A stretch of 8,807 bases of DNA from JAVBPP01 sp031549535 (GCA_031549535.1 JAVBPP010000121.1:1-8807); one strand, 5' to 3'. Positions 1 to 6,655 are shown, counted from the stretch's first letter. Translations and numbers: made by a program. The notes: generated by a model from the sequence alone, not told the origin.

Positions 1-121
1 TCTTGCGTTGAATATCGCCTATATTGGGCGCTTTCTTCGCGCTCTTTTTCAACCTCTTTCTTTTCTTCTCTTTTGGATGCCTTCGCTTGGGAAAAAGGTG
101 GTTGTTCAGTAGGCTTTAGCT
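1..121. other. Left-edge segment without a supported gene
   Basis: I can support no gene here. One plus-strand frame is open from the edge (base 2) to a TAG at 110-112 and would encode about 36 mostly hydrophobic residues, so it could be the tail of an upstream membrane protein. Its leucine codons are mainly CTT, unlike the CTG-rich genes in the rest of the window. Two minus-strand frames are also open but very rich in Lys, Glu and Arg because of a pyrimidine-rich tract around 35-75, and neither has a start codon with a ribosome binding site. I see no convincing promoter for the gene that starts at 122. Confidence 0.3.
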
Positions 122-364
122 ATGAAGCAGGATAGGGATTATGGTCACGTTGAGCTGTGTATCACCGAATATTTGCAGCAGCACCGCATATCCAAAAACA
201 CATTGGAAGAGAAAGCAAATGTTGGCAGAACGCAGCTGCTCAATTACTGCAACAACAAAACCCAACGCATTGACCTTGCGGTAATTTCCCGCATCTGTCA
301 CGCGTTGGATTGCGATTTGTCCGATATTGTGCGGTATATTCCGCCTAACACCAAGCCCAAATAA
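122..364 (+). CDS. Small XRE/Cro-CI-type HTH regulator (HTH_26-like)
   Basis: An 80-residue protein that is essentially one DNA-binding helix-turn-helix domain and probably acts as a cytosolic repressor or activator. The first helix is about residues 10-21. The HTH proper is about 24-44, with the pattern SKNTLEEKANVGRTQLLNY, in which the second part is the recognition helix. A fourth and fifth helix follow, with the phrase ISRICHALDCDLSDIVRYIPP (split about residues 55-75), which is characteristic of the small HTH_26 family in Firmicutes. No sensor or oligomerisation domain is attached. The start at 122 is supported by a weak AGTAGG (108-113) eight bases upstream. The TAA stop (362-364) abuts the inverted-repeat element. 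The gene converges on the glycosidase operon and has no partner gene in view, so its target cannot be inferred. The family call is firm; the function is not. Confidence 0.8.
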   Translation: MKQDRDYGHVELCITEYLQQHRISKNTLEEKANVGRTQLLNYCNNKTQRIDLAVISRICHALDCDLSDIVRYIPPNTKPK

Positions 365-537
365 TACTAATTCCAAGTAGAAAACTCGAATAGATTTGCG
401 TGGATTTTTTGCGTTGTGCGCGGCGGACGACGCAGCCGGGCGCAGACTGGATAGTCTGATTCGCTCGGCAAGGAGGACAACAAAGCACAGCGCGAAAAAG
501 ACCGCAAAGATATCGAGGTTTCTGCTTGGGATTAGTA
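365..537. repeat. MITE-like imperfect inverted-repeat element, about 173 bp
   Basis: The two ends are reverse complements. TACTAATTCCAAGTAGAAAA (365-384) matches the reverse complement of 518-537 with mismatches at three positions (372/530, 378/524, 384/518), two of which would be G-U pairs in RNA. The match continues through CTCGA (385-389 with 513-517). Similarity resumes further in (TTTGCG at 395-400 with 503-508, GTGC at 416-419 with 485-488). The centre folds as GCCGGGCG (435-442) with CGCTCGGC (462-469), tipped by CAGACT-GGAT-AGTCTG (443-458). The trinucleotide TAA flanks both ends (362-364 and 538-540), consistent with a 3-bp target duplication or a TA target. No protein of its own is credible, so if mobile it would move in trans. 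Lying between convergent genes, the hairpin could also stop transcription from both sides. The inverted repeat is directly visible; mobility is inferred. Confidence 0.65.
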
Positions 538-551
538 TAATATAGATTTTC

Positions 552-1913
552 TTATTTGATATCCGCAGTAACAACCTCCGCGAGCGTTCCGCCTTTGATT
601 TCCACGGTAGCGTAGTGCAGCGGGTTCCCCGCGCTGTCGCTCGCGCGAGTGCTTTCTACTATTTCGCCGTTGATGCGCAGCTTATGCCTTTCCCCTGAAA
701 AACAGGCCTGCCAGCGGATGGCCGTATTGCCTTCGTTTTGCAACACGGTTTGCGCGCTGCCGTTGTGTGTGACAGTGATGTGCGTGCCGCGTATGGGCAG
801 ATGCTCCAGTTTCAAGTGCGTATCCCGGCCGCAAAGCGTGCGGATACTGCCGTCTGCCTCCGGGCGAATTCCCATTAGTCCGCGCACAAAGGCGGCAATC
901 ACGCCGAAGGATACCTCCGGGTATTCCCGACGCTTTAACATTGGGTCACACAAGTCACACAGCTCACGGTATCCCTCCTGCGCAAGGCCGTGATTCCAGT
1001 AAAGCAGCGGAAAATAGCTTTTTGCCTCCACATTCGCCGCACCGTGGGCGAGGATATTCCGCAGAGCATGAGGCAGCAGGGGAGAGTTGTCCAAAATTCC
1101 AAACCAAACGGGGAGATAATGCGCCTCGTGATAATAATGCCGATACAGCCGCTTTTTTGTGCGCCAAGCGCCGTAAAAGCGTTTCTTTTTTTCATCAAAC
1201 CAATCCCCGGTGTAATGCTTGCGCAGTACCTCGGCCTTTTGTTCATATGCATATGCCTTTGCGTCTGCCCCCTGCGCGGTGAGCAGCCCGGCATAGGCGC
1301 GGTAGGCGCTAAACTGCGCGGCAACGACGTCGGCAGCGAGATAAGGAGAAAATTTTTGCTCGTGATAAGAGGCAATCCCCCGGCGGCCACAGCGCTTTTC
1401 GTGCACTGGAATCCACAGGGGCGCTTCGCCCCAGGTCTGCAGATAGGCGTTCAAGGTCAGGTCGTAAAAACGCAAAAAATCCGAGTGCTGCAGATAATCC
1501 CGGTCACCCGTCCAAAGGTACTCTTGCTCGCAGGCCTGCAGCATGTCAAAGTTGGCGGGCAGATTATACCAAAAATCGCCGTCGTTTTTGTAGTCCGCCG
1601 GGCAGGGGAGGTTCTCTTTCGTGATTTCCCAAAACATACAGTAATCTCGTGCTTCACTGATGCTTTCGGCAAAATGCAGCAGCATGTTTTTGGTATGTGC
1701 ACCAAGACCCAGCGCCTGAGCGCCGAGCGCCTGGTGCGCAACATCGCGGATGCAAAAGGCATCCCGCCCCGGCAGCGCGGCTTCATACCACAGCCCGGCG
1801 GGGTCGGAACCGTTATGCACATAGGAAAGAGCCTGCGCTTTCGCCCAGGCGAAGCCCTCGCTTAACAAAGGATCGCAGGAAGAAAAAAGAAGGGCGCCGG
1901 ATGGCTGTTCCAT
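552..1913 (-). CDS. Six-hairpin (alpha/alpha)6-barrel glycosidase-like protein
   Basis: A 453-residue protein with no signal peptide or membrane segment, so it should act in the cytosol, probably on imported oligosaccharides. The body (about 10-350) has the alternating-helix character of six-hairpin glycosidases. It opens with the block GLWYEAALPGRDAFCIRDVA (40-59), a conserved substrate-site type motif with candidate acids Asp51 and Asp57. It continues with MFWEITKE (93-100, Glu96) and ends with VSFGVIAAFVRGLMGIRP (334-351), typical of the last barrel helices before a C-terminal beta-sandwich (about 352-453). The N-terminal beta domain of many relatives (GH78, GH95, GH65-like) is missing. 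I cannot assign a GH family or substrate. The ATG at 1913 overlaps the stop of the upstream DUF1801 gene by one base (TAATG), with a purine-rich AAAAGGG about ten bases upstream, so translational coupling is likely. Transcription ends towards the inverted-repeat element at 365-537. Confidence 0.75.
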   Translation of the reverse strand: MEQPSGALLFSSCDPLLSEGFAWAKAQALSYVHNGSDPAGLWYEAALPGRDAFCIRDVAHQALGAQALGLGAHTKNMLLHFAESISEARDYCMFWEITKENLPCPADYKNDGDFWYNLPANFDMLQACEQEYLWTGDRDYLQHSDFLRFYDLTLNAYLQTWGEAPLWIPVHEKRCGRRGIASYHEQKFSPYLAADVVAAQFSAYRAYAGLLTAQGADAKAYAYEQKAEVLRKHYTGDWFDEKKKRFYGAWRTKKRLYRHYYHEAHYLPVWFGILDNSPLLPHALRNILAHGAANVEAKSYFPLLYWNHGLAQEGYRELCDLCDPMLKRREYPEVSFGVIAAFVRGLMGIRPEADGSIRTLCGRDTHLKLEHLPIRGTHITVTHNGSAQTVLQNEGNTAIRWQACFSGERHKLRINGEIVESTRASDSAGNPLHYATVEIKGGTLAEVVTADIK

Positions 1914-2293
1914 TATTTTTTGCCCTTTTCTTCGTGCTCTTTCAGCTGCGTTTCCACGCGATACGCGGTAATTTTGCGGATTAGGTCATAGGGGATGGGC
2001 TTGCTATAGGGGAACTGCACTGCACCCTTGGATGTTTTATAGTCCTTCAAATCCTCCGCGAACACCTCCATGGCCTCTGAGCCCGGATAAATCCCGAGAT
2101 GTGTTTTGTGCGCCGCGAAATGAATCAGATTGCCGTAAAGATAAAAGGTGGGCATCTGCCAGCTGATACGCTCGCTACTCTGGGGAGCAGTCTCCTGAAT
2201 GACACGCCGCACCTGCTGCATAATCTCCTGTGCTTCCGGCTCGAAATGCGCGATATAAGCATCAATGGTTTCAAATTTTTCTTGCTCTGCCAT
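1913..2293 (-). CDS. DUF1801 / YdhG-like family protein
   Basis: A 126-residue soluble protein of the DUF1801 family (YdhG/YjbR/CyaY-like fold). The family block is clear: helical N-terminus with IDAYIAHFEPEAQEIMQQVR (10-29), then ERISWQMPTFYLYGNLIHFA (41-60) and HLGIYPG (65-71), then KTSKGAVQFPYSKPIPYDLI (86-105) and a closing helix. The length is normal for the family. Bacillus subtilis YdhG is described as a frataxin-like intracellular iron chaperone, but many homologues are uncharacterised, so the iron role here is only a possibility. The start is secure: AGGAGG (2307-2302) lies eight bases upstream. It is the first gene of a two-gene operon with the glycosidase and has a good promoter just upstream. 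Nothing in the pairing obviously links iron and sugar metabolism. Confidence 0.88.
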   Translation of the reverse strand: MAEQEKFETIDAYIAHFEPEAQEIMQQVRRVIQETAPQSSERISWQMPTFYLYGNLIHFAAHKTHLGIYPGSEAMEVFAEDLKDYKTSKGAVQFPYSKPIPYDLIRKITAYRVETQLKEHEEKGKK

Positions 2294-2318
2294 GCTTTAC
2301 GCCTCCTGTTTTTTTATG

Positions 2319-2347
2319 AGCGTAACATGGGAGAACGTGATTGTCAA
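2319..2347 (-). promoter_or_regulatory. Sigma-A-type promoter of the DUF1801-glycosidase operon
   Basis: Reading the minus strand, TTGACA (2347-2342) is a perfect -35. A 17-base spacer follows, then TACGCT (2324-2319) as a weak -10, helped by an extended -10 TG one base upstream (2327-2326). Transcription would begin near 2312, giving a leader of under 20 bases before the start at 2293 with AGGAGG inside it. The call rests on consensus match and spacing only. Confidence 0.55.
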
Positions 2348-2391
2348 CAGCATTTGAAAAGACGGGCTGGGTTCAACGCGTTTACTTTTCT

Positions 2392-2414
2392 GGTTAGAGC
2401 TTTGGCTAGAGCTT
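2392..2414. repeat. Two direct repeats GGYTAGAGCTT
   Basis: GGTTAGAGCTT (2392-2402) and GGCTAGAGCTT (2404-2414) repeat with a 12-base period in the divergent intergenic region, upstream of the ileS promoter and of the minus-strand operon promoter. They could be a regulator site, but two short copies may also arise by chance. I see no T-box or other riboswitch elsewhere in this 239-base region. Confidence 0.3.
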
Positions 2415-2451
2415 ATTTTTCTGTTTTTTCTCATTCGCCGCTGTAAAGCGC

Positions 2452-2480
2452 TTGAAATTCCGCCGAATTGTATGTATAAT
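2452..2480 (+). promoter_or_regulatory. Sigma-A-type promoter of ileS
   Basis: TTGAAA (2452-2457), a 17-base spacer and a perfect TATAAT (2475-2480) make a near-consensus vegetative promoter. The start of transcription would be close to 2487, leaving a leader of about 45 bases before the ATG at 2533. That is far too short for a T-box leader, and the T-box core (TGGNACCGCG) is not seen. A short palindrome, AAGCGCTT (2446-2453), overlaps the first bases of the -35. Confidence 0.7.
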
Positions 2481-2532
2481 TGAAACATTATAGTAAAATA
2501 TGCGCGTTGCGTTACAGGAGGATACAACACAT

Positions 2533-5500
2533 ATGGCGGAAGAGAAGAACTTTTTGATTGATATGGAGCACGAGGTGCTTTCCTTTTGGGAGGAGAACAG
2601 CTGCTTTGAGCAGCTGCGCGAGCGAAACAAGGGCGGCAAAGTATTTCGCTTTATTGATGGACCCATTACCGCCAACAGCGCGATGGGCATCCACCATGCC
2701 TGGGGCCGCAGCTTAAAGGATATTTTTATCCGTTACCACGCCCTGCACGGCTGTGACTGCCGCTATCAAAACGGCTTTGACGCCCAAGGGCTTTGGGTCG
2801 AGGTCGAGGTCGAGAAGGAATTGGGCTTTAAAACTAAGCGCGATATCGAAGAATATGGTATTGATAATTTCACCCAAAAATGTGTGGAGCGTGTGCAAAA
2901 GTATTCTTCTATTATTACGGAGCAATCCAAGCGTCTGGGGCAATGGATGGACTGGGACAACTCCTATTTCACACATACAGACACAAACATTCAGGGCATC
3001 TGGCACTTTTTGAAAAAATGCCATGAAAACGGCTGGCTGCGCAAGGAGTATAAACCCATGCCCTGGTGCCCGCGCTGCGGTACCTCCCTCTCGGAGCATG
3101 AGATGACCGGTTCTTATAAGCAAATGACGCATGATTCCGTGTTCGTGAAACTGCCCATTAAAGAGGACGGGCGCAAGATGCTTGTTTGGACGACCACGCC
3201 CTGGACCCTCTCTTCCAATGTAGCGTTGGCGGTGAATCCCGAAATCGATTACGTAGAAGTAAAGGTTAAAAGCGATGAGAGTCTTTTGATTCTTGCGAAA
3301 AACGCAATTAAGTATCTGGGCGAGGATAAGGCGGAGGTTCTGCGCGTTTTTAAGGGCGAGGAATTGCTTGGGCTGCATTATGAAACCTGCTTTCCCGAGC
3401 TGGAAGCGCAGGACGGTGCGGAGCATACCATTGTCGCCTGGGAGGATGTGGACGCGGCGGAGGGCGTGGGCGTTGTGCACATTGCGCCCGGCTGCGGCCT
3501 GGAGGACTTTGAGCTGGGTTCCCGCCTTGGTTTAAAACAAATCATGCCTGTGGACGATGTGGGCATTTTCCTGCCCGGGTTTGGCTTTTTGACCGGGAAG
3601 GACAGCCACAGCATCGCGCCGGAGATTTTTTCGGAACTGCAAAAGCGCGGCAAGCTTTATAAGGTGGAGCCACATGAGCACAGTTACCCCGTCTGCTGGC
3701 GCTGCAAGTCCGAGGTTATTTTCCGCCTTGTTCCCGCCTGGTATATTGCGACGGAGGAATTGAAGCCGCGCCTGATTAAGGCCGCGGAAAGTGTGCAGTG
3801 GGAGCCGGAGTCCAGCCAAAAGCGCATGCTCGACTGGCTGAACAATATGGGGGACTGGAACATTTCCCGCAAGCGCTACTACGGCATGCCCCTGCCCTTC
3901 TACCCCTGTTCCTGCGGGGAATTGACGGTAGTCGGCTCCAAGCAGGAACTGAAAGACCTCGGCGGCGAGGGCGTGGATGACCTGCCGGAGCTGCACCGCC
4001 CCTGGATTGACAGCATCACAATTCAGTGCCCGAAGTGCGGTGCGCGCGTGGAGCGCGTCAGCGAAATCGGCGATGTCTGGCTGGACGCAGGTATTGTTCC
4101 ATTTTCCACCATGGGCTATTTCAGCGATAAGGAATACTGGAAGAAGCACTTCCCGGCGGAATGGATTACCGAAATGCGCGAGCAAATTCGTCTGTGGTTC
4201 TATTCCATGCTGTTCATGAGTGTTGTTTTAGAGGATTGTGCACCCTATCAGCGCGTACTGTCCTACAGCTCCGTGGTGCAGGAGGACGGCTCCAAATTCT
4301 CCAAGACCGGCTTTTCTATTAAATTTGATGAGGCCGCTGAAAAAATTGGCTCGGATACGATACGCTATATGTATGCCGGAACGCCCTATACCAGCGATGT
4401 ACGTTTTGGTTTTACCCTTGGCGACGAGGCGCGGCGTAAGCTGCTTTCCTTCTGGAATATTTACACTTTTTTTGACACCTATGCCAGCATTGACAAACCC
4501 AATTTCGAAGGCTATGTTTTAGACACAAATGCCTTGACCCCAACGGACCGCTGGCTGCTGCTGCGCACCAACAGCTACATTCAAAAGGCAACAGCTGCTA
4601 TGGATAGCTACAAGAGCTTTGCGCTGGTCAAGGAATTCGATAGCTTTGTGGAGGATATCTCCAACTGGTATATCCGCACCAACCGCCGCCGTTTTTGGAA
4701 AACGGAGGATGAGGCGGATAAAATGGTTGCCTACTATGTTCTGTTCACGGCCATTCAGGCCTGCCTGCAGACGATGGCTCCGATTATCCCATTTATGACG
4801 GAGCATATCTGGCAGAAGCTCACCCGTCATGTGCTGCCGGGCAGTGAAATCTCCGTGCATTTGGGCGGCTGGGCAAAGGAAAGCTCAGGCATTCCGGATG
4901 ACGGCATTCTGGAGCAGACCGAACTTGCGCGGGACGCGATAGCAACCGCCATGCGCCTGCGCAATGAGCAGCAACTCAAGGTGCGCCAGCCTTTGCAAAC
5001 AATTTACCTGTGCTGTAATGCCGAAACCGGAGAAAAACTGCGTGTTTTTGAAAAGAATATCTTGGACGAATTGAATATTAAGGAACTGGTGTTGTTAGAA
5101 AATCCCGATGCGATTATGGACGCCTATCTGACAGTTAACTTTAAAGCCGCCGGCGCGGTCTTAAAGCAAAATGTCAACGCATTCAAGGCCGCATTGGAGG
5201 GCGCTGACAGTGCCGCCATGGCGGAGATGACCGCGCAATATCAACAGGGTTCCGTCACAGTTTCCGGCTTTGACGGTGCGTTTGACGCCTCCCTGTTCCA
5301 ATTGCAGCAGAAAAACAAGCCGGGCATTGTTTCTACAGAATGCGAAAACGACATGTTCCTTGCGCTGGATACCAACTTGAATGACGCTCTTTTGAAAGAA
5401 GGCGCGGTGCGCGACGTTATCCGCCAATGCCAGATTTTACGCAAGGAAGCGGGCTACACCGTGGAACAGCGTGTGCGCATTGCAATCCGCACGGATGACA

Positions 5501-5655
5501 GCTTCTTGCGTGATGCCTTAATGCAGCAGCAAAATCACATTGCGGCGGAATTGCTGGCGGATGCATTTGCTCTTGACGCGGCTTTGCAGGCGGATATGGA
5601 AAAGCAGGTGGACATCAACGGCATAGCGGTTACGCTCGCCATTGTGAAAGCATGA
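2533..5655 (+). CDS. ileS: Isoleucyl-tRNA synthetase with swapped GIHH signature
   Basis: A cytosolic class I synthetase, 1040 residues, that charges tRNA-Ile with isoleucine. I chose the ATG at 2533, not the in-frame ATG at 2500, because AGGAGG (2516-2521) lies 11 bases before it and the upstream ATG would place that site inside the gene. The class I signature region reads ITANSAMGIHHAWGR (45-59), so the usual HxGH is GIHH (52-55). A CP1 editing domain (about 180-395) has the Thr-rich WTTTPWTLSSN (219-229) and HIAPGCGLED (316-325, with the editing-site Asp325). Cysteine pairs at 179/182, 388/391, 459/461 and 499/502 suggest zinc ribbons. The KMSKS loop is KFSKT (588-592). The anticodon-binding domain includes FVEDISNWYIRTNRRRFW (705-722), and the C-terminus resembles the DUF5915-type tail of long IleRS enzymes. 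It heads a transcript with the next two frames. Confidence 0.95.
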   Translation: MAEEKNFLIDMEHEVLSFWEENSCFEQLRERNKGGKVFRFIDGPITANSAMGIHHAWGRSLKDIFIRYHALHGCDCRYQNGFDAQGLWVEVEVEKELGFKTKRDIEEYGIDNFTQKCVERVQKYSSIITEQSKRLGQWMDWDNSYFTHTDTNIQGIWHFLKKCHENGWLRKEYKPMPWCPRCGTSLSEHEMTGSYKQMTHDSVFVKLPIKEDGRKMLVWTTTPWTLSSNVALAVNPEIDYVEVKVKSDESLLILAKNAIKYLGEDKAEVLRVFKGEELLGLHYETCFPELEAQDGAEHTIVAWEDVDAAEGVGVVHIAPGCGLEDFELGSRLGLKQIMPVDDVGIFLPGFGFLTGKDSHSIAPEIFSELQKRGKLYKVEPHEHSYPVCWRCKSEVIFRLVPAWYIATEELKPRLIKAAESVQWEPESSQKRMLDWLNNMGDWNISRKRYYGMPLPFYPCSCGELTVVGSKQELKDLGGEGVDDLPELHRPWIDSITIQCPKCGARVERVSEIGDVWLDAGIVPFSTMGYFSDKEYWKKHFPAEWITEMREQIRLWFYSMLFMSVVLEDCAPYQRVLSYSSVVQEDGSKFSKTGFSIKFDEAAEKIGSDTIRYMYAGTPYTSDVRFGFTLGDEARRKLLSFWNIYTFFDTYASIDKPNFEGYVLDTNALTPTDRWLLLRTNSYIQKATAAMDSYKSFALVKEFDSFVEDISNWYIRTNRRRFWKTEDEADKMVAYYVLFTAIQACLQTMAPIIPFMTEHIWQKLTRHVLPGSEISVHLGGWAKESSGIPDDGILEQTELARDAIATAMRLRNEQQLKVRQPLQTIYLCCNAETGEKLRVFEKNILDELNIKELVLLENPDAIMDAYLTVNFKAAGAVLKQNVNAFKAALEGADSAAMAEMTAQYQQGSVTVSGFDGAFDASLFQLQQKNKPGIVSTECENDMFLALDTNLNDALLKEGAVRDVIRQCQILRKEAGYTVEQRVRIAIRTDDSFLRDALMQQQNHIAAELLADAFALDAALQADMEKQVDINGIAVTLAIVKA

Positions 5656-5672
5656 CGTGACAGGAGGTTCGA

Positions 5673-6242
5673 ATGAAGCAGCAACTGAAACAAATCGCAG
5701 AAATACAAAACAAGGTGCGAACTGAGCTTTCCGCGTTGGATTGGGATGCCGACTGCCGCAGCTATGTAAGTGCGCAAGCAATACAGGACTCAGCCAACGT
5801 TTTGTTATTGCAGGCTGAGGGCTATGGTGTGAACTGCACCACTGTTGAGGAGCTGCTTTTGGCGGAGCAATGCGGTTTTACAGGGCAAACTATTTTGTTT
5901 TCACCCGATAGCGCTACGGCGGAGGGCTTTGCTTGCGCCAACAGGCTGCAAGCCATCATTCATGTACACGAAGCCGCGCAACTAAATTTCCTGGTAGAAA
6001 ATGCGGCTGTTCCGCAGACACTTTGTTTTAGCCCAGGCGGGTCCACGAAGGAACAGCTTGCGCAGGAAATGTTTCGCGCACACTGGATGGGCGCAAATGT
6101 ATTCGGTCTGCATGCCCGCCTTTCTGAAAGCGGTGAAGCAAGTGGATTTGCACAGGAACTGCTTGAAACTGCCAATGGGATTCGCAGCGAGGTTGGGCTG
6201 TTTATAGGCTTCGTGTGCCTTTCATGGACATATTATGTTTAA
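5673..6242 (+). CDS. Truncated, PLP-lysine-less diaminopimelate decarboxylase-like protein
   Basis: A 189-residue soluble protein that resembles the N-terminal part of the clostridial type of diaminopimelate decarboxylase (LysA, normally about 400 residues or more; last step of lysine synthesis). Recognisable stretches are GYGVNCTTVEELLLAEQCGF (50-69), the strand TILFSPDSATAEGF (73-86), CFSPGG (118-123, for the usual RxNPGG) and VFGLHARLSES (143-153, for the usual FGIHAFLAS). The strand IGFVCLS (178-184) matches the place where LysA continues into the glycine-rich phosphate site. Here the frame diverges and stops, so the second half of the barrel and the C-terminal beta domain are absent. The expected AVKA strand with the PLP lysine is YVSAQA (31-36), with Gln at the lysine position. 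Decarboxylase activity is therefore not expected. AGGAGG (5662-5667) five bases before the ATG and only 17 bases after ileS suggest it is translated in the ileS operon. It could be a decaying pseudogene or a repurposed fold. Confidence 0.65.
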   Translation: MKQQLKQIAEIQNKVRTELSALDWDADCRSYVSAQAIQDSANVLLLQAEGYGVNCTTVEELLLAEQCGFTGQTILFSPDSATAEGFACANRLQAIIHVHEAAQLNFLVENAAVPQTLCFSPGGSTKEQLAQEMFRAHWMGANVFGLHARLSESGEASGFAQELLETANGIRSEVGLFIGFVCLSWTYYV

Positions 6243-6564
6243 CTGTATCTCTGAACAAAAACTTTGCGTTGCCGCCGCAAATTGGATGCTACGGTATGCA
6301 AGAACTGCGCCCCTGCCCGGTTCCCCCGAGGCAGAGGCGTTTTTGTTTCACTATCGTTTGCCGCCCTGCGATTATACCTTTACGCAGAGTTATTTGGATG
6401 TGGACGGTTTTGTGCTGACGCACTTAAAAACCAGCCTGTATTTACGCGCCTGGCAAACGCGGGGCGGTCTGCAGGAACGCCGCTTCACCTTTTATAAAAT
6501 TTTGAAAAGTAGCACGGAAAAGCCGGATGATTTTAGCGTGTTAGGTTATATTCTAGTACCGTAA
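6235..6564 (+). CDS. Hypothetical 109-aa protein overlapping the LysA-like frame
   Basis: I do not recognise this protein. It starts inside the end of the preceding gene (ATGTTTAA, 8-base overlap) and has no Shine-Dalgarno sequence, so expression would rely on translational coupling or a different start. The sequence is soluble-looking, with aromatic and charged residues (for example FLFHYRLPPCDYTFTQSYLD, about 36-55) and no membrane segment or signal peptide. Codon use after residue 20 looks like that of the neighbours, which favours real coding. It does not resemble the missing C-terminal half of LysA, so it is not simply the frameshifted rest of the upstream gene. The last three codons run into the TACCG/CGGTA array at 6557-6620. 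An alternative is that it is a remnant whose own start was lost. Confidence 0.45.
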   Translation: MFNCISEQKLCVAAANWMLRYARTAPLPGSPEAEAFLFHYRLPPCDYTFTQSYLDVDGFVLTHLKTSLYLRAWQTRGGLQERRFTFYKILKSSTEKPDDFSVLGYILVP

Positions 6565-6620
6565 CCGGTATTTTACCGTGAGCGGTATTTTATTACCGCG
6601 GGCGGTATTTTATTACCGCC
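6557..6620. repeat. Alternating TACCG/CGGTA palindrome array
   Basis: TACCG occurs at 6557, 6574, 6594 and 6614, and CGGTA at 6566, 6583 and 6603, in strict alternation. CGGTA-to-TACCG loops are TTT then TTTTAT twice; TACCG-to-CGGTA gaps are always four bases (TAAC, TGAG, CGGG). The best hairpins are CGGTA/TACCG (6566-6578), GCGGTA/TACCGC (6582-6599) and GGCGGTA/TACCGCC (6601-6620). Successive TACCG words are 17, 20 and 20 bases apart, about two DNA turns. The array lies about 35 bases upstream of the -35 of the LytTR gene, so it may be an operator for that regulator, because LytTR proteins bind spaced direct repeats. No T-tract follows directly, so it is not a standard terminator. Confidence 0.6.
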
Positions 6621-6655
6621 TCCCTATAGTTTTATTACCTCTTAGCAAAAAGCAC

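Noticed and set aside
536..541. TATAAT at the right end of the inverted repeat as an outward promoter
   Set aside because: No -35 at the proper spacing, and the downstream gene is on the opposite strand.
116..574. 152-codon minus-strand frame across the XRE gene and the inverted repeat
   Set aside because: It runs antisense to the XRE gene and through the palindromic element, has no ribosome binding site, and its hydrophobic residues come from the element's sequence.
990..1865. 291-codon plus-strand frame opposite the glycosidase gene
   Set aside because: It is the antisense shadow of a clear glycosidase-like gene, with no ribosome binding site and no recognisable family features.
2500..2532. 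Upstream in-frame ATG for ileS
   Set aside because: It would put the AGGAGG at 2516-2521 inside the coding region, and it has no ribosome binding site itself; the ATG at 2533 fits better.
2713..3480. 255-codon minus-strand frame opposite ileS
   Set aside because: Antisense to conserved IleRS catalytic and editing motifs, with no ribosome binding site or family features.
6557..6620. CRISPR array or intrinsic terminator
   Set aside because: The repeats are only 5-7 bases with 3-6-base gaps, too short for CRISPR, and no T-tract follows the hairpins as an intrinsic terminator needs.
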